From an uncultured Selenomonadales bacterium (GTDB lineage: Bacteria; Bacillota; Clostridia; Christensenellales; QALW01), in NCBI GenBank assembly GCA_905200615.1, contig CAJKLB010000005.1:1-64000 (forward strand): 64,000 bases of DNA, written 5' to 3'. Below, piece after piece: positions 34,400 to 41,772 of the stretch. The stretch's first letter is position 1, and the number at the start of each line of letters is the position of its first letter. A model generated the notes under the pieces. The model was not told the DNA's origin, made no database searches, and saw nothing but the letters and a program-made list of their open reading frames with translations. A program made the translations under genes and the position numbers.

Positions 34400-34429
34400 T
34401 TGACAGAAAAATACCTTAAATGCTATAAT
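34400..34429 (+). promoter_or_regulatory. Promoter of the MATE exporter gene
   Basis: Perfect TTGACA (34400-34405) and TATAAT (34424-34429), 18-base spacer. Confidence 0.75.
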
Positions 34430-34473
34430 AGCCGGGATTAAAATTTTTAAAACCGGTGCGACGATTGATTTCT

Positions 34474-35790
34474 ATGCAGAAGCTACAAAAAAAAGAATTT
34501 ATAAAATATATATCGTGTAATGTGCTTTCCATGATCGGCCTGTCCTGTTATATTTTAGCCGATACTTTTTTTATCGCCCAAGGCGTGGGACCCAAAGGCC
34601 TGGCGGCGCTGAATTTGGCGTTACCTGTATTTAATACGGTAAACGGCATCGGGCTGTTGCTGTGCATGGGCGGAGCGACACGGTTTTCACTTTCAGGCGC
34701 AAAAAAGGACGCTTCTTCCGCCTCAATTTTTACCCATACGGTTTATTGGGGCATCTTTTTCTCCTTGCTGTTTATGTTGCTGGGCGGTTTTTTTTCGGAA
34801 AATATCGCGTGGTGTATGGGTGCGGACCCGGATACTTTTGAAATGACAAGGATCTACCTTCAGGTAATTTTGCTGTTTGCGCCGCTGTTCATTTTTAATC
34901 AAATATTGAGCGGCTTTGTGCGCAATGACCGAGATCCCAAGCTTGCCATGGCCGCTATGCTCGCGGGAGATTTTATCAATATTATACTGGATTATGTTTT
35001 TATATTTCCTTTGAATATGGGAATATTCGGCGCGGTTTTGGCCACGGGAATCGCCCCGGTTATAGGAATTTTATTGATGTCCTCTCACTTTATAAAAAGA
35101 AAAAATCATTTTTATTTTAAAATCCAAAAGCCGTCCCTGCAAGAGGGGATATCCTGTATAAAATCCGGTATTTTTGCCTTTATCGGTGAAATTTCAAACG
35201 GAATCGTTATTTTTGTGTTTAACGCGTTATTTTTACGCTTTATGGGAAACACCGGCGTAACGGCCTACGGCATCATCGCCAATATTTCTTTAGTGGTTAT
35301 TTCCGTTTATAACGGTATTGCGCAGGGAATGCAGCCGCTGGTAAGCAAAAATTGCAGCCGCGGAGATCAAAAATCAGCGCAAAGTATATATCAATATTCT
35401 TTCCTTTGTTCTCTGGCCGTATCGGTCCTTGTTCTGGTTGCGGCACTGCTGTGGCACACACCTATGGTCGCTCTGTTTAACCAAAACGCCGAACCTTTGC
35501 TGCAAACCACGGCAGAAAGCGGTATGCTTCTTTATTTCCCGGGCTTCTTTTTTGCCGGAATCAATATTATTACCGCTGCGTATTTTGCGGCTTCGGGAAA
35601 AACCGCGCAATCTTTCGGAATCGGATTCTTGCGGGGAATTGCCGTTATTGTTCCGGCAGCAATAATTCTTGCGCTGCTTTTTCAGACAACGGGAATTTGG
35701 CTTTCTTTTCTGGCCGCGGAAAGCATTGTTTGCTTGATCAGCGCGGTGCTGTTCTTTTTCAGCCGAAAAAAAGCAACCCGGCTTTTATAA
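34474..35790 (+). CDS. MATE family efflux transporter
   Basis: A 438-residue membrane protein with about 12 helices arranged as two similar halves. NVLSMIGLSCYILADTFFIA and GLAALNLALPVFNTVNGIGLLLCMGGATRFS in half one, and GNTGVTAYGI, YNGIAQGMQPLVSKNCSRGD in half two are MATE features. Such proteins export drugs or metabolites with Na+ or H+. No clear ribosome binding site: ATG 34474 is preferred because GTG 34456 would leave only a 20-base leader. Confidence 0.9.
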   Translation: MQKLQKKEFIKYISCNVLSMIGLSCYILADTFFIAQGVGPKGLAALNLALPVFNTVNGIGLLLCMGGATRFSLSGAKKDASSASIFTHTVYWGIFFSLLFMLLGGFFSENIAWCMGADPDTFEMTRIYLQVILLFAPLFIFNQILSGFVRNDRDPKLAMAAMLAGDFINIILDYVFIFPLNMGIFGAVLATGIAPVIGILLMSSHFIKRKNHFYFKIQKPSLQEGISCIKSGIFAFIGEISNGIVIFVFNALFLRFMGNTGVTAYGIIANISLVVISVYNGIAQGMQPLVSKNCSRGDQKSAQSIYQYSFLCSLAVSVLVLVAALLWHTPMVALFNQNAEPLLQTTAESGMLLYFPGFFFAGINIITAAYFAASGKTAQSFGIGFLRGIAVIVPAAIILALLFQTTGIWLSFLAAESIVCLISAVLFFFSRKKATRLL

Positions 35791-35814
35791 AAGAAATCCA
35801 CACAAATTCGAATC

Positions 35815-35838
35815 CTGAAATCAACTCTGTTTAGAGCT
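35815..35838 (+). repeat. 24-bp direct repeat, left copy
   Basis: Matches 35995-36018 at 22 of 24 positions, exactly 180 bases apart. The right copy is the working terminator; the left copy is a decayed form of the same hairpin. Together they flank repeat B2. Confidence 0.75.
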
Positions 35839-35994
35839 TCTTTCAAACTGTCGAAAAACGTCCCATCGGGACGATTCTCCCTCCTGTTCTCTTTTTTATC
35901 CTCTTCCGAGGGTACCCCCTTGATTTTCCTCCTTCTAAAAAAGGTGAAAAAACTTTATATTGTGCAGTTTTTAGCCGTATGACTTTTGGGTGCT
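35839..35994 (+). repeat. Dispersed repeat family B, copy B2
   Basis: About 156 non-coding bases sharing ordered words with the minus strand of 33120-33400 (TGTCGAAAAAC, CCATCGGGACG, TAAAAAAGGTG, TTGTGCAG). Flanked by the 24-bp direct repeats. Confidence 0.55.
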
Positions 35995-35997
35995 CTG

Positions 35998-36027
35998 AAA
36001 TCAGCTCTGTTTGGAGCTGATTTTTTT
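35998..36027 (+). terminator. Terminator of the MATE gene
   Basis: AAATCAGCTC (35998-36007) pairs with GAGCTGATTT (36014-36023), followed by a T run. Confidence 0.82.
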
Positions 36028-36185
36028 ACACAATAAGTCCATTGGCACGCATAAAAAACAGGCAACGCACGGTATCAATTAAAGCATACCGTAAATATCG
36101 GGATTGTGCACAAAAAAGTCAGATTCGTGCTATGAAGGACAGAGATCTTTCTGTTATAACAAAAGACACAACAGGAGGGAAAAAC

Positions 36186-37775
36186 ATGTATCGAGCAGGA
36201 ATAGATATCGGCGGAACCAAAGTCATAATCGGTTTGATAGACCAACAGAAGCATTTGATGATACGTAAAAAATATATCATTCCCGATTCTGCGAAAAAAG
36301 ACGGATTTTTAAAATGGCTTATCCAAATCTTTGAGAATACAGTAACAGAGGCGCAACTTTCAAAACAGCAAATTGACTTTTGCGGTATCGGTGTCCCCGG
36401 TACCGTAAGTGAAGACGGTACAACGGTGCTGAAAGCGCCCAATTTACACTGGGAAAATAAGCCTTTAGCCGCGGACTTTACCCAAGCCACCGGTATCGCG
36501 AGTCGTTTGATACAGGATTCCCGCGCGGCGGCCTGGGGCGAGTATACGGCCGGCGCGGGAAGAGGTTTTAAAAACGTAGTATGTATCACCCTGGGAACCG
36601 GAATCGGTACGGGAATAGTGCTTAACGGAAAAATTTTTACCGGAAGTTTAGCCTGCGCGGGAGAAATCGGCCATGTTCCCGTAACGGGGAACGGAAGAAA
36701 ATGCGGCTGCGGGCAGACGGATTGTTTGGAAAAATATGCGGCGGGTATGGGCTTGGAACAAACGGCAAAAGAACTGTTAGGAGAAGACGCGGATACGGAA
36801 GAGTTGTTTCGGCAGGCACGCAGCGGAAATGAACGGGCAAGAAACGCCGTCGCGCAGGCAGCGGAGTTGTTGGGAAAAACTTTAGTGCAGACCGTGAATC
36901 TTCTTTCGCCGGACTGCCTGCTCTTCAGCGGAGGACTCAGCAAAGAGGAAGAGTTGTATATCCATCCGATCATCCAGTATATAAAAACGCACAGTTATGC
37001 GCTGACCGCCCAAAAGATTCATTTGGCGACAGCGCAATTGGGTGAAGATGCGCCGATGATCGGCTGCGCGTTGCTTCCGTACACCTCAACGCATACACCG
37101 CAGATATCCGCCTCTATTATGTGCGCAGACATAATGAATTTATCCCGCGCACTGCAGGAATTAGAGGAAAATCAAATTGATTATATCCATTATGATATTA
37201 TGGATAATCACTTTGTACCCAATTTAATGCTGCCGCCGGAGCTGATGCGAAAAATACGCAAGCATACTGCGTTGCCCTTTGACGTGCATATTATGGCTGA
37301 AAATCCCGAACGTATTGTGGAACAGCTGGAATTCAGGCCGGGAGATATCTGCGCGGTTCATTATGAGAGCACGGCTCATCTGCAGCGTGTGCTCTCTCTG
37401 GTGCGAGAAAAAGGTGCTATTCCCGCGGTGGCGCTGAATCCCGCCACGCCTGTGGAAGTATTGCAGGAGATTCTGCAAGATATCGGTATGGTGCTGATTA
37501 TGACGGTAAACCCCGGCTATGCGGGACAAAAGCTGGTACCGCAAACACTGGAAAAAATACGAAGAACCCGTGAATATCTGGATCAAGCCGGTTATCAGAA
37601 TATCCGGATTGAAGCAGACGGCAACTGCAGCTTTGAGAATATTCCTAAAATGTACCGGCAGGGAGCGGATCTTTTTGTCGCGGGTACCTCCAGTATTTTT
37701 CATCCGGCAATAACCGTAAAAGAAGCGGTAAATAAAATTCATTCTATATTTTTAAAGGAGGAACAAAGTTTATGA
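36186..37775 (+). CDS. Fused ROK-family sugar kinase and ribulose-phosphate-type 3-epimerase
   Basis: A 529-residue two-domain enzyme. Residues 1 to about 300 are a ROK kinase: GIDIGGTK nucleotide loop, CAGEIGHVPV and the zinc motif CGCGQTDCLEKYA. Residues about 305-529 are a TIM-barrel epimerase of the Rpe/AlsE family: SIMCADIMN start, HYDIMDNHFVPN and DVHIM metal ligands, MTVNPGYAGQ and the catalytic Asp in EADGN. Joined enzymes suggest consecutive steps, such as allose phosphorylation and allulose-6-phosphate epimerisation, with RpiB downstream as the isomerase; this substrate is inference. ATG at 36186 follows GGAGGG; the open frame back to 36042 lacks one. The stop overlaps the next start (ATGA). 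Confidence 0.88.
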   Translation: MYRAGIDIGGTKVIIGLIDQQKHLMIRKKYIIPDSAKKDGFLKWLIQIFENTVTEAQLSKQQIDFCGIGVPGTVSEDGTTVLKAPNLHWENKPLAADFTQATGIASRLIQDSRAAAWGEYTAGAGRGFKNVVCITLGTGIGTGIVLNGKIFTGSLACAGEIGHVPVTGNGRKCGCGQTDCLEKYAAGMGLEQTAKELLGEDADTEELFRQARSGNERARNAVAQAAELLGKTLVQTVNLLSPDCLLFSGGLSKEEELYIHPIIQYIKTHSYALTAQKIHLATAQLGEDAPMIGCALLPYTSTHTPQISASIMCADIMNLSRALQELEENQIDYIHYDIMDNHFVPNLMLPPELMRKIRKHTALPFDVHIMAENPERIVEQLEFRPGDICAVHYESTAHLQRVLSLVREKGAIPAVALNPATPVEVLQEILQDIGMVLIMTVNPGYAGQKLVPQTLEKIRRTREYLDQAGYQNIRIEADGNCSFENIPKMYRQGADLFVAGTSSIFHPAITVKEAVNKIHSIFLKEEQSL

Positions 37776-38743
37776 AGCATGTGGTCAGTGTAGGACCCGG
37801 AAAAAGTGAAATTCGTGAAATTCCCATGGTAGAGTATGATGACAATCAAATTCTGATTCGCACCCGCTATGTAGGGGTATGTATGTCCGAGCATTATGCT
37901 TGGTCAACGGCAAAAGAAGGAGATGCCTTCGGCCATGAACCGATGGGAATTGTAGAGGCTGTGGGTAAAAACGTAACCGGGTTCCGTAAAGGAGACCGTG
38001 TCAGCGGTCTATGGGGCAGTACCCTGCCCGGCGCGGGCGGCATGGTAGAGTATTTTGCCGCGGATCCACGGGAAGCTGTGATTGTAAAGCTTCCGGAAAC
38101 TCTCCGCGATGAGGACGGCGTATTGGAGCCGCTGGCGTGTATGATGAGCGCGGTAAGCAAGGTACGGTTTTCCATGCCGGGTACCACGGTATGCGTGGTA
38201 GGCTGCGGCTATATGGGCTGCGGTGTGATTTCCCTTTTAAAAACAAGGGGAGCTCGGGTTGTAGCGGTAGATATCCGCCGGGAATGTTTGTCCGACGCCA
38301 AAAAGTACGGTGCCGATGAAATTTTTCTGGCAGAGGACGCCAAAGAAAGGTTTCAAAAAGAGGGCTTTGAGTTTGTCATGGAATGGGGCGAGACCGCGGA
38401 ATCACTGGATTTAGCGATTCATCTGACAAAGATGTGCGGTAAACTGTATATCGGCGCGTATCATACCGGAGGAAAACGTTTAGTAGATATCCAGCAATTA
38501 AACTTTAAAGCCATTGATTGCCTGAGCGTGCATCCGCGGGAATTTGAGCTGAGTCGTATCGGGGCCCAGAACGCGGTGGAACTTCTTTCCTGCGGCATGT
38601 GGAACTATACGAATATTCCCGTAAAGATCTATCCCATGAACCGATTTGACCAAGCGCAGGAAGAACTGGAAACCAAATACGGAAAATATATGAAAGCGTT
38701 GATCGATATGACTTGCAAAGAAGGAGAACCGTATATTCTTTAA
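37772..38743 (+). CDS. Zinc-dependent medium-chain dehydrogenase (polyol/sugar type)
   Basis: A 323-residue MDR-family oxidoreductase. Catalytic zinc ligands fit Cys37 (GVCMSEH) and His55-Glu56 (FGHEPMG). The four-Cys structural zinc loop is missing, and the Rossmann fold begins at VVGCGYMGCGV with VAVDIRR. The likely reaction is NAD-dependent oxidation of a polyol or sugar derivative feeding the neighbouring kinase. AAGGAGGAAC lies before the start, which overlaps the kinase-epimerase stop codon. Substrate unknown. Confidence 0.85.
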   Translation: MKHVVSVGPGKSEIREIPMVEYDDNQILIRTRYVGVCMSEHYAWSTAKEGDAFGHEPMGIVEAVGKNVTGFRKGDRVSGLWGSTLPGAGGMVEYFAADPREAVIVKLPETLRDEDGVLEPLACMMSAVSKVRFSMPGTTVCVVGCGYMGCGVISLLKTRGARVVAVDIRRECLSDAKKYGADEIFLAEDAKERFQKEGFEFVMEWGETAESLDLAIHLTKMCGKLYIGAYHTGGKRLVDIQQLNFKAIDCLSVHPREFELSRIGAQNAVELLSCGMWNYTNIPVKIYPMNRFDQAQEELETKYGKYMKALIDMTCKEGEPYIL

Positions 38744-38756
38744 AAGGGTGAAAAAG

Positions 38757-39206
38757 ATGAAAATAGCCATCGGCAGTGATCATGTAGCGCTGCAAATGAA
38801 ACAGGAAATCATAGAGTTTTTGGAAAAGAAGGGCCATACGGTAAAAGATTGGGGCACCTACACTTCTCAGCGATGCGATTATCCTATATACGGTCAGAAA
38901 GTCGCCAATGCCGTAGTTTCGGGAGAAGCAGACCGCGGTATTGTGATCTGCGGAACCGGCGTAGGGATATCCATCGCGGCCAACAAAGTAAAAGGGATTC
39001 GCGCGGTCGTTTGCAGTGAACCCTATTCAGCAATGCTTTCAAGGCAACATAATGATACCAACGTATTGGCCTTCGGCGCGCGAGTGGTAGGAATCGAGCT
39101 GGCAAAAATGATTACAGAAGTATGGCTTAACGCGGAATTTGAAGGCGGCCGCCATCAAAAACGAATCGACATGCTTTCAGAAATAGAAAAGAATTCCAGA
39201 CTGTAG
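38757..39206 (+). CDS. rpiB: Ribose/allose-6-phosphate isomerase, RpiB family
   Basis: A 149-residue aldose-ketose phosphate isomerase. Asp8-His9 (GSDHVA) and the catalytic Cys65 in VICGTGVGISIAANK are present, as is SRQHNDTNVLAFGARVVG. RpiB enzymes act on ribose-5-P and often allose-6-P. ATG at 38757 follows AGGGTGA. The last codons (after Lys-Asn-Ser) come from the start of dispersed repeat A2, so the C-terminus may be changed by that insertion. Confidence 0.92.
   Translation: MKIAIGSDHVALQMKQEIIEFLEKKGHTVKDWGTYTSQRCDYPIYGQKVANAVVSGEADRGIVICGTGVGISIAANKVKGIRAVVCSEPYSAMLSRQHNDTNVLAFGARVVGIELAKMITEVWLNAEFEGGRHQKRIDMLSEIEKNSRL
39189..39196 (+). repeat. 8-bp direct repeat, left flank of A2
   Basis: AAGAATTC occurs here and at 39389-39396, exactly 200 bases apart, at the two ends of repeat A2. 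The word is short and palindromic, so chance is possible. Confidence 0.45.
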
Positions 39207-39388
39207 AGAACCCTGATTTTTAATTTTTTGCAGCGTTCAGCCGCATTTTTTCCGGTGACAGATGCAAAGAACCGCTTGATAATCGGTTTTTCAAGGGCAT
39301 AGGAGTGGTTAGATGCCGTCCCAAAATCAACAATTTTCAAGCCGGCGACATTCCCGGCCAAGAGAGTGTTGACTTTGTCTACACTCTC
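39197..39388 (-). repeat. Dispersed repeat family A, copy A2
   Basis: About 192 bases matching A1 (7753-7970) in the opposite orientation over nearly full length: CAGAC.GTAGA at one end, GCGTTCAGCCGCATTTT, CGCTTGATAA, TTCAAGGGCATAGG and GTTGACTTTG.C.ACACTCTCA at the other. The end near 39363-39388 is a perfect hairpin (GAGAGTGT pairs with ACACTCTC). Includes the rpiB stop codon. Confidence 0.75.
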
Positions 39389-39401
39389 AAGAATTCTTTC
39401 C

Positions 39402-39430
39402 TTGTATAATCCGGGGCGGCATGATACAAT
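39402..39430 (+). promoter_or_regulatory. Promoter of the AraC-type regulator gene
   Basis: TTGTAT (39402-39407) and TACAAT (39425-39430) with a 17-base spacer and an extended TGA before the -10. It begins just after repeat A2. Confidence 0.6.
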
Positions 39431-39455
39431 ACTCTTGGAGAAAGGAGCAATAAAA

Positions 39456-40244
39456 ATGGCTGTTATACAGATCGGAATCTCCCCCGTCAGCTACCGTCAT
39501 ATTCGCGCTCACGCGCATTCGCTATGGGAAATCGTCTATAATTTTGAAGGCGAGGGCACAACGATAGTGGGGAAAAACGAATATTGCTTTTCTCCCGGCA
39601 GTATCATTTGTCAGCCCCCCGGAGCTGTTCATACCAAAAATTCAAGCCGGGGCTTTCGGGACATTTTTTTGCAAACAGATTCTTTTCCCTTAGGCGATAC
39701 GCTGCCCAAAGACCGTCCACTGATTTTTCAGGATGATGCGGAAAAAAGTTTTCTGAACCTGATTGCTTTGGCTCACCGCGTCTATCACAAACAGGAGGCA
39801 AATTACCGTCCTCTTGCGGAAGCGCTTTACCAGGCAATGTATCAACTGCTGTTAAGCTGGTCCGTTTCGCCGGAAAAAAACACGGATGTGAAACGTATAA
39901 AAAATGAAATGGTCTCTTCGTTTTCCGATCCTGAATTCAGCATGTCCGAATTATTAAAAGATACCGGATACTGCGAAGATCATTTGCGGAAACTCTTCAA
40001 AAAAGAAACCGGATATACGCCTCACGCCTATTTACAGAAGCTGCGTATGGATAACGCAAAAAAAATGATAGCCAACAACAGCATATTAAATTTGAATATT
40101 GAAGAAATCGCACTGATGTCCGGTTTCTATGATACCCATTATTTCCATCGCATGTTTAAAAAAGAAACAGGAATGACGCCTCGTCAATATCAACGATATA
40201 CGGAAAAAGACAACTTTCAGAAAAATAAAAATTCACTCTTGTAA
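39456..40244 (+). CDS. AraC-family transcription regulator with cupin domain
   Basis: A 262-residue regulator. The N-terminal cupin (about 10-110, with HAHSLWEIVYNFEGEGT and FSPGSIICQPPGAVH) probably senses a sugar; the C-terminal AraC domain (about 155-250) has two HTH motifs, ending with MSGFYDTHYFHRMFKKETGMTPRQYQR. ATG at 39456 follows AAAGGAGC. Position after the sugar-phosphate genes suggests it controls them. Confidence 0.9.
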   Translation: MAVIQIGISPVSYRHIRAHAHSLWEIVYNFEGEGTTIVGKNEYCFSPGSIICQPPGAVHTKNSSRGFRDIFLQTDSFPLGDTLPKDRPLIFQDDAEKSFLNLIALAHRVYHKQEANYRPLAEALYQAMYQLLLSWSVSPEKNTDVKRIKNEMVSSFSDPEFSMSELLKDTGYCEDHLRKLFKKETGYTPHAYLQKLRMDNAKKMIANNSILNLNIEEIALMSGFYDTHYFHRMFKKETGMTPRQYQRYTEKDNFQKNKNSLL

Positions 40245-40309
40245 ACGCCACGGGTGGATAAAGAAGTACAAAAACTTAATTCATTCACGACATTGCAAAG
40301 GTAGAAATT

Positions 40310-40340
40310 AAGGTATCAATCGAAAGGTTGGTACCTTTTT
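40310..40340 (+). terminator. Terminator of the AraC gene
   Basis: AAGGTA and TACCTT close an imperfect hairpin with an inner CAA/TTG stem, followed by TTTTT. Confidence 0.65.
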
Positions 40341-40776
40341 CTCAAAATCCGCACATTCGTATACTGTAACTGCTTTTGCCGCAATATAGTCAAAGGAGAA
40401 ACGCTTAAGGCGGATATTACCTTTACAGGTATCGGCTTATTTTGATCTTCCGACAGAATAAAAACTGTTAAAAACGGTTCTTGAACCGAAAGAGCAAAAA
40501 GGAATATCAAATCCGCATAAAAGAAAAAGTATAACCCTATATTACTGAGGTTACACCGCCTTTCTATAATACTTCCTTATTAACCCGGAAAAAACACCGC
40601 CTTTCTATAAGAAAATATTACAGCCGCCTAAAACAAAGAACTTTCGTCTCCCGATCTTTTATAGGCATACCGTAAGCTGAAAAATCAGCTTTTCTTCAGA
40701 CAATAAAAAATTTTTTTGATTTTTATCTTACGTATAAATTCTATAAAAAACAATCTTATCCGTTTTCAATAGAAAG
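40341..40776. other. Non-coding stretch with a 17-bp direct repeat
   Basis: No supported gene in about 435 bases. ACACCGCCTTTCTATAA occurs at 40553-40569 and 40594-40610, 41 bases apart. Otherwise AT-rich. It separates the AraC gene from the end of the phage cassette. Confidence 0.6.
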
Positions 40777-40832
40777 AAAACACCTATTGTATTCCTTGCC
40801 AAAAAGGTCGGAATCCAATAGGTGTTTTTTTA
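40777..40832 (-). terminator. Terminator of the phage-like cassette
   Basis: AAAACACCTATTG (40777-40789) pairs with CAATAGGTGTTTT (40816-40828), with a further ATTCC/GGAAT stem inside and a T run on both strands. Confidence 0.82.
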
Positions 40833-41384
40833 AAGCTGACTGATTTTTCTGTTGGCGTCGGCCGTATTGCGTGAAAGTTTTGTTTTAAGCTTATTAATTT
40901 TTTCACGGTAGCTGCGCGAAAGCTCCGCTTCCTCGCCGGCCGTTTCCTGTTCCAGCTTATTCTTTTCGTTTTGAGCAATACTGGAAGTCTCAATTTTTTG
41001 TGCCGCCAAATCGCTCTCCAGTCCGATTCTGTTTTTACGCAGTGCTTGGGAAAGCTTTTGCTTTTTATAAAGATAGTCCGCGTCAGCAGACGCTTTATCC
41101 GTTTGGTAATCTTCCCGGGCACGCTGAATATCTATTTGATATTCCTCTTTCTTAGCGGCGGCCTGCTGCTGTTTTTTTTCATTTTCCGCTTCCTCTTCAT
41201 CGGCCTTTTCATCCAACACTTCCGCAACAGAAAGAATAATGCGGGCGCCTTTTTTAATTTTTCCCGTCTTATAGGTTGGATTATTCTTTACAAGCTGCGC
41301 ATAATCCGTTCCGGTTTTTTCTGCAATTTCCTGCAGTGTTTCGCCGCCCTGGGCGGTATAAAGCTGACTCGTCAAAAATTTCAC
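40830..41384 (-). CDS. LysM domain plus long coiled-coil protein, last gene of the phage-like cassette
   Basis: A 184-residue protein. Residues about 8-52 are one LysM domain (YTAQGGETLQEIAEKTGTDYAQLVKNN...GARIIL), which binds peptidoglycan glycans. The rest is a very charged, Lys/Glu/Ala-rich coiled coil to the C-terminus. No signal peptide and no catalytic domain. The GTG start overlaps the upstream stop (ATGA-like, GTGA). It may be a particle-associated wall-binding stalk, or a fibre; function is inference. Confidence 0.78.
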   Translation of the reverse strand: MKFLTSQLYTAQGGETLQEIAEKTGTDYAQLVKNNPTYKTGKIKKGARIILSVAEVLDEKADEEEAENEKKQQQAAAKKEEYQIDIQRAREDYQTDKASADADYLYKKQKLSQALRKNRIGLESDLAAQKIETSSIAQNEKNKLEQETAGEEAELSRSYREKINKLKTKLSRNTADANRKISQL

Positions 41385-41764
41385 CCCAAATCAACGATTT
41401 TTGTAAGGATTTCTCCCCAAGCAACAGCTCCGCCTGTTGCGTTTACGGTAACCGTCACGCTGTTGACTCCTTTTTTAATGTCCGGACAAACAGCCGCCGA
41501 AGCATTGCCGGCGCCATGCTCAAGCAAAAGCGTGCTGCCGTTTACGGTAATACTGACCGCGGCGGAAGCTGAATTTTTTAAATAATAGCTGATATACAGT
41601 CCCTGATGCGCCTTCCAGCTGATAATGTTTTTCGTTACGGCCGTCGCACTGCTTCCTTGGTCGATTTCGCCGACGCTGTACTTTTTTACCGCGCTGAACG
41701 CCGCGGCATTTTCAATCCACCGCAGCCGCCGTTCATTTTTTATTTTATCCCTCTCTGTTTGCAT
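41381..41764 (-). CDS. Small beta-rich phage-like structural protein
   Basis: A 127-residue protein. A short helical start (KNERRLRWIENAAAFSAVKK) is followed by alternating beta-type Val/Ser/Thr residues (AAVSITVNGSTLLLEHG, VNSVTVTVNATGGAVAWGE) typical of small virion or tail-decorating sandwiches. ATG at 41764 follows GGGGGA. No family recognised; call rests on context. Confidence 0.6.
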   Translation of the reverse strand: MQTERDKIKNERRLRWIENAAAFSAVKKYSVGEIDQGSSATAVTKNIISWKAHQGLYISYYLKNSASAAVSITVNGSTLLLEHGAGNASAAVCPDIKKGVNSVTVTVNATGGAVAWGEILTKIVDLG

Positions 41765-41772
41765 ATGTCCCC

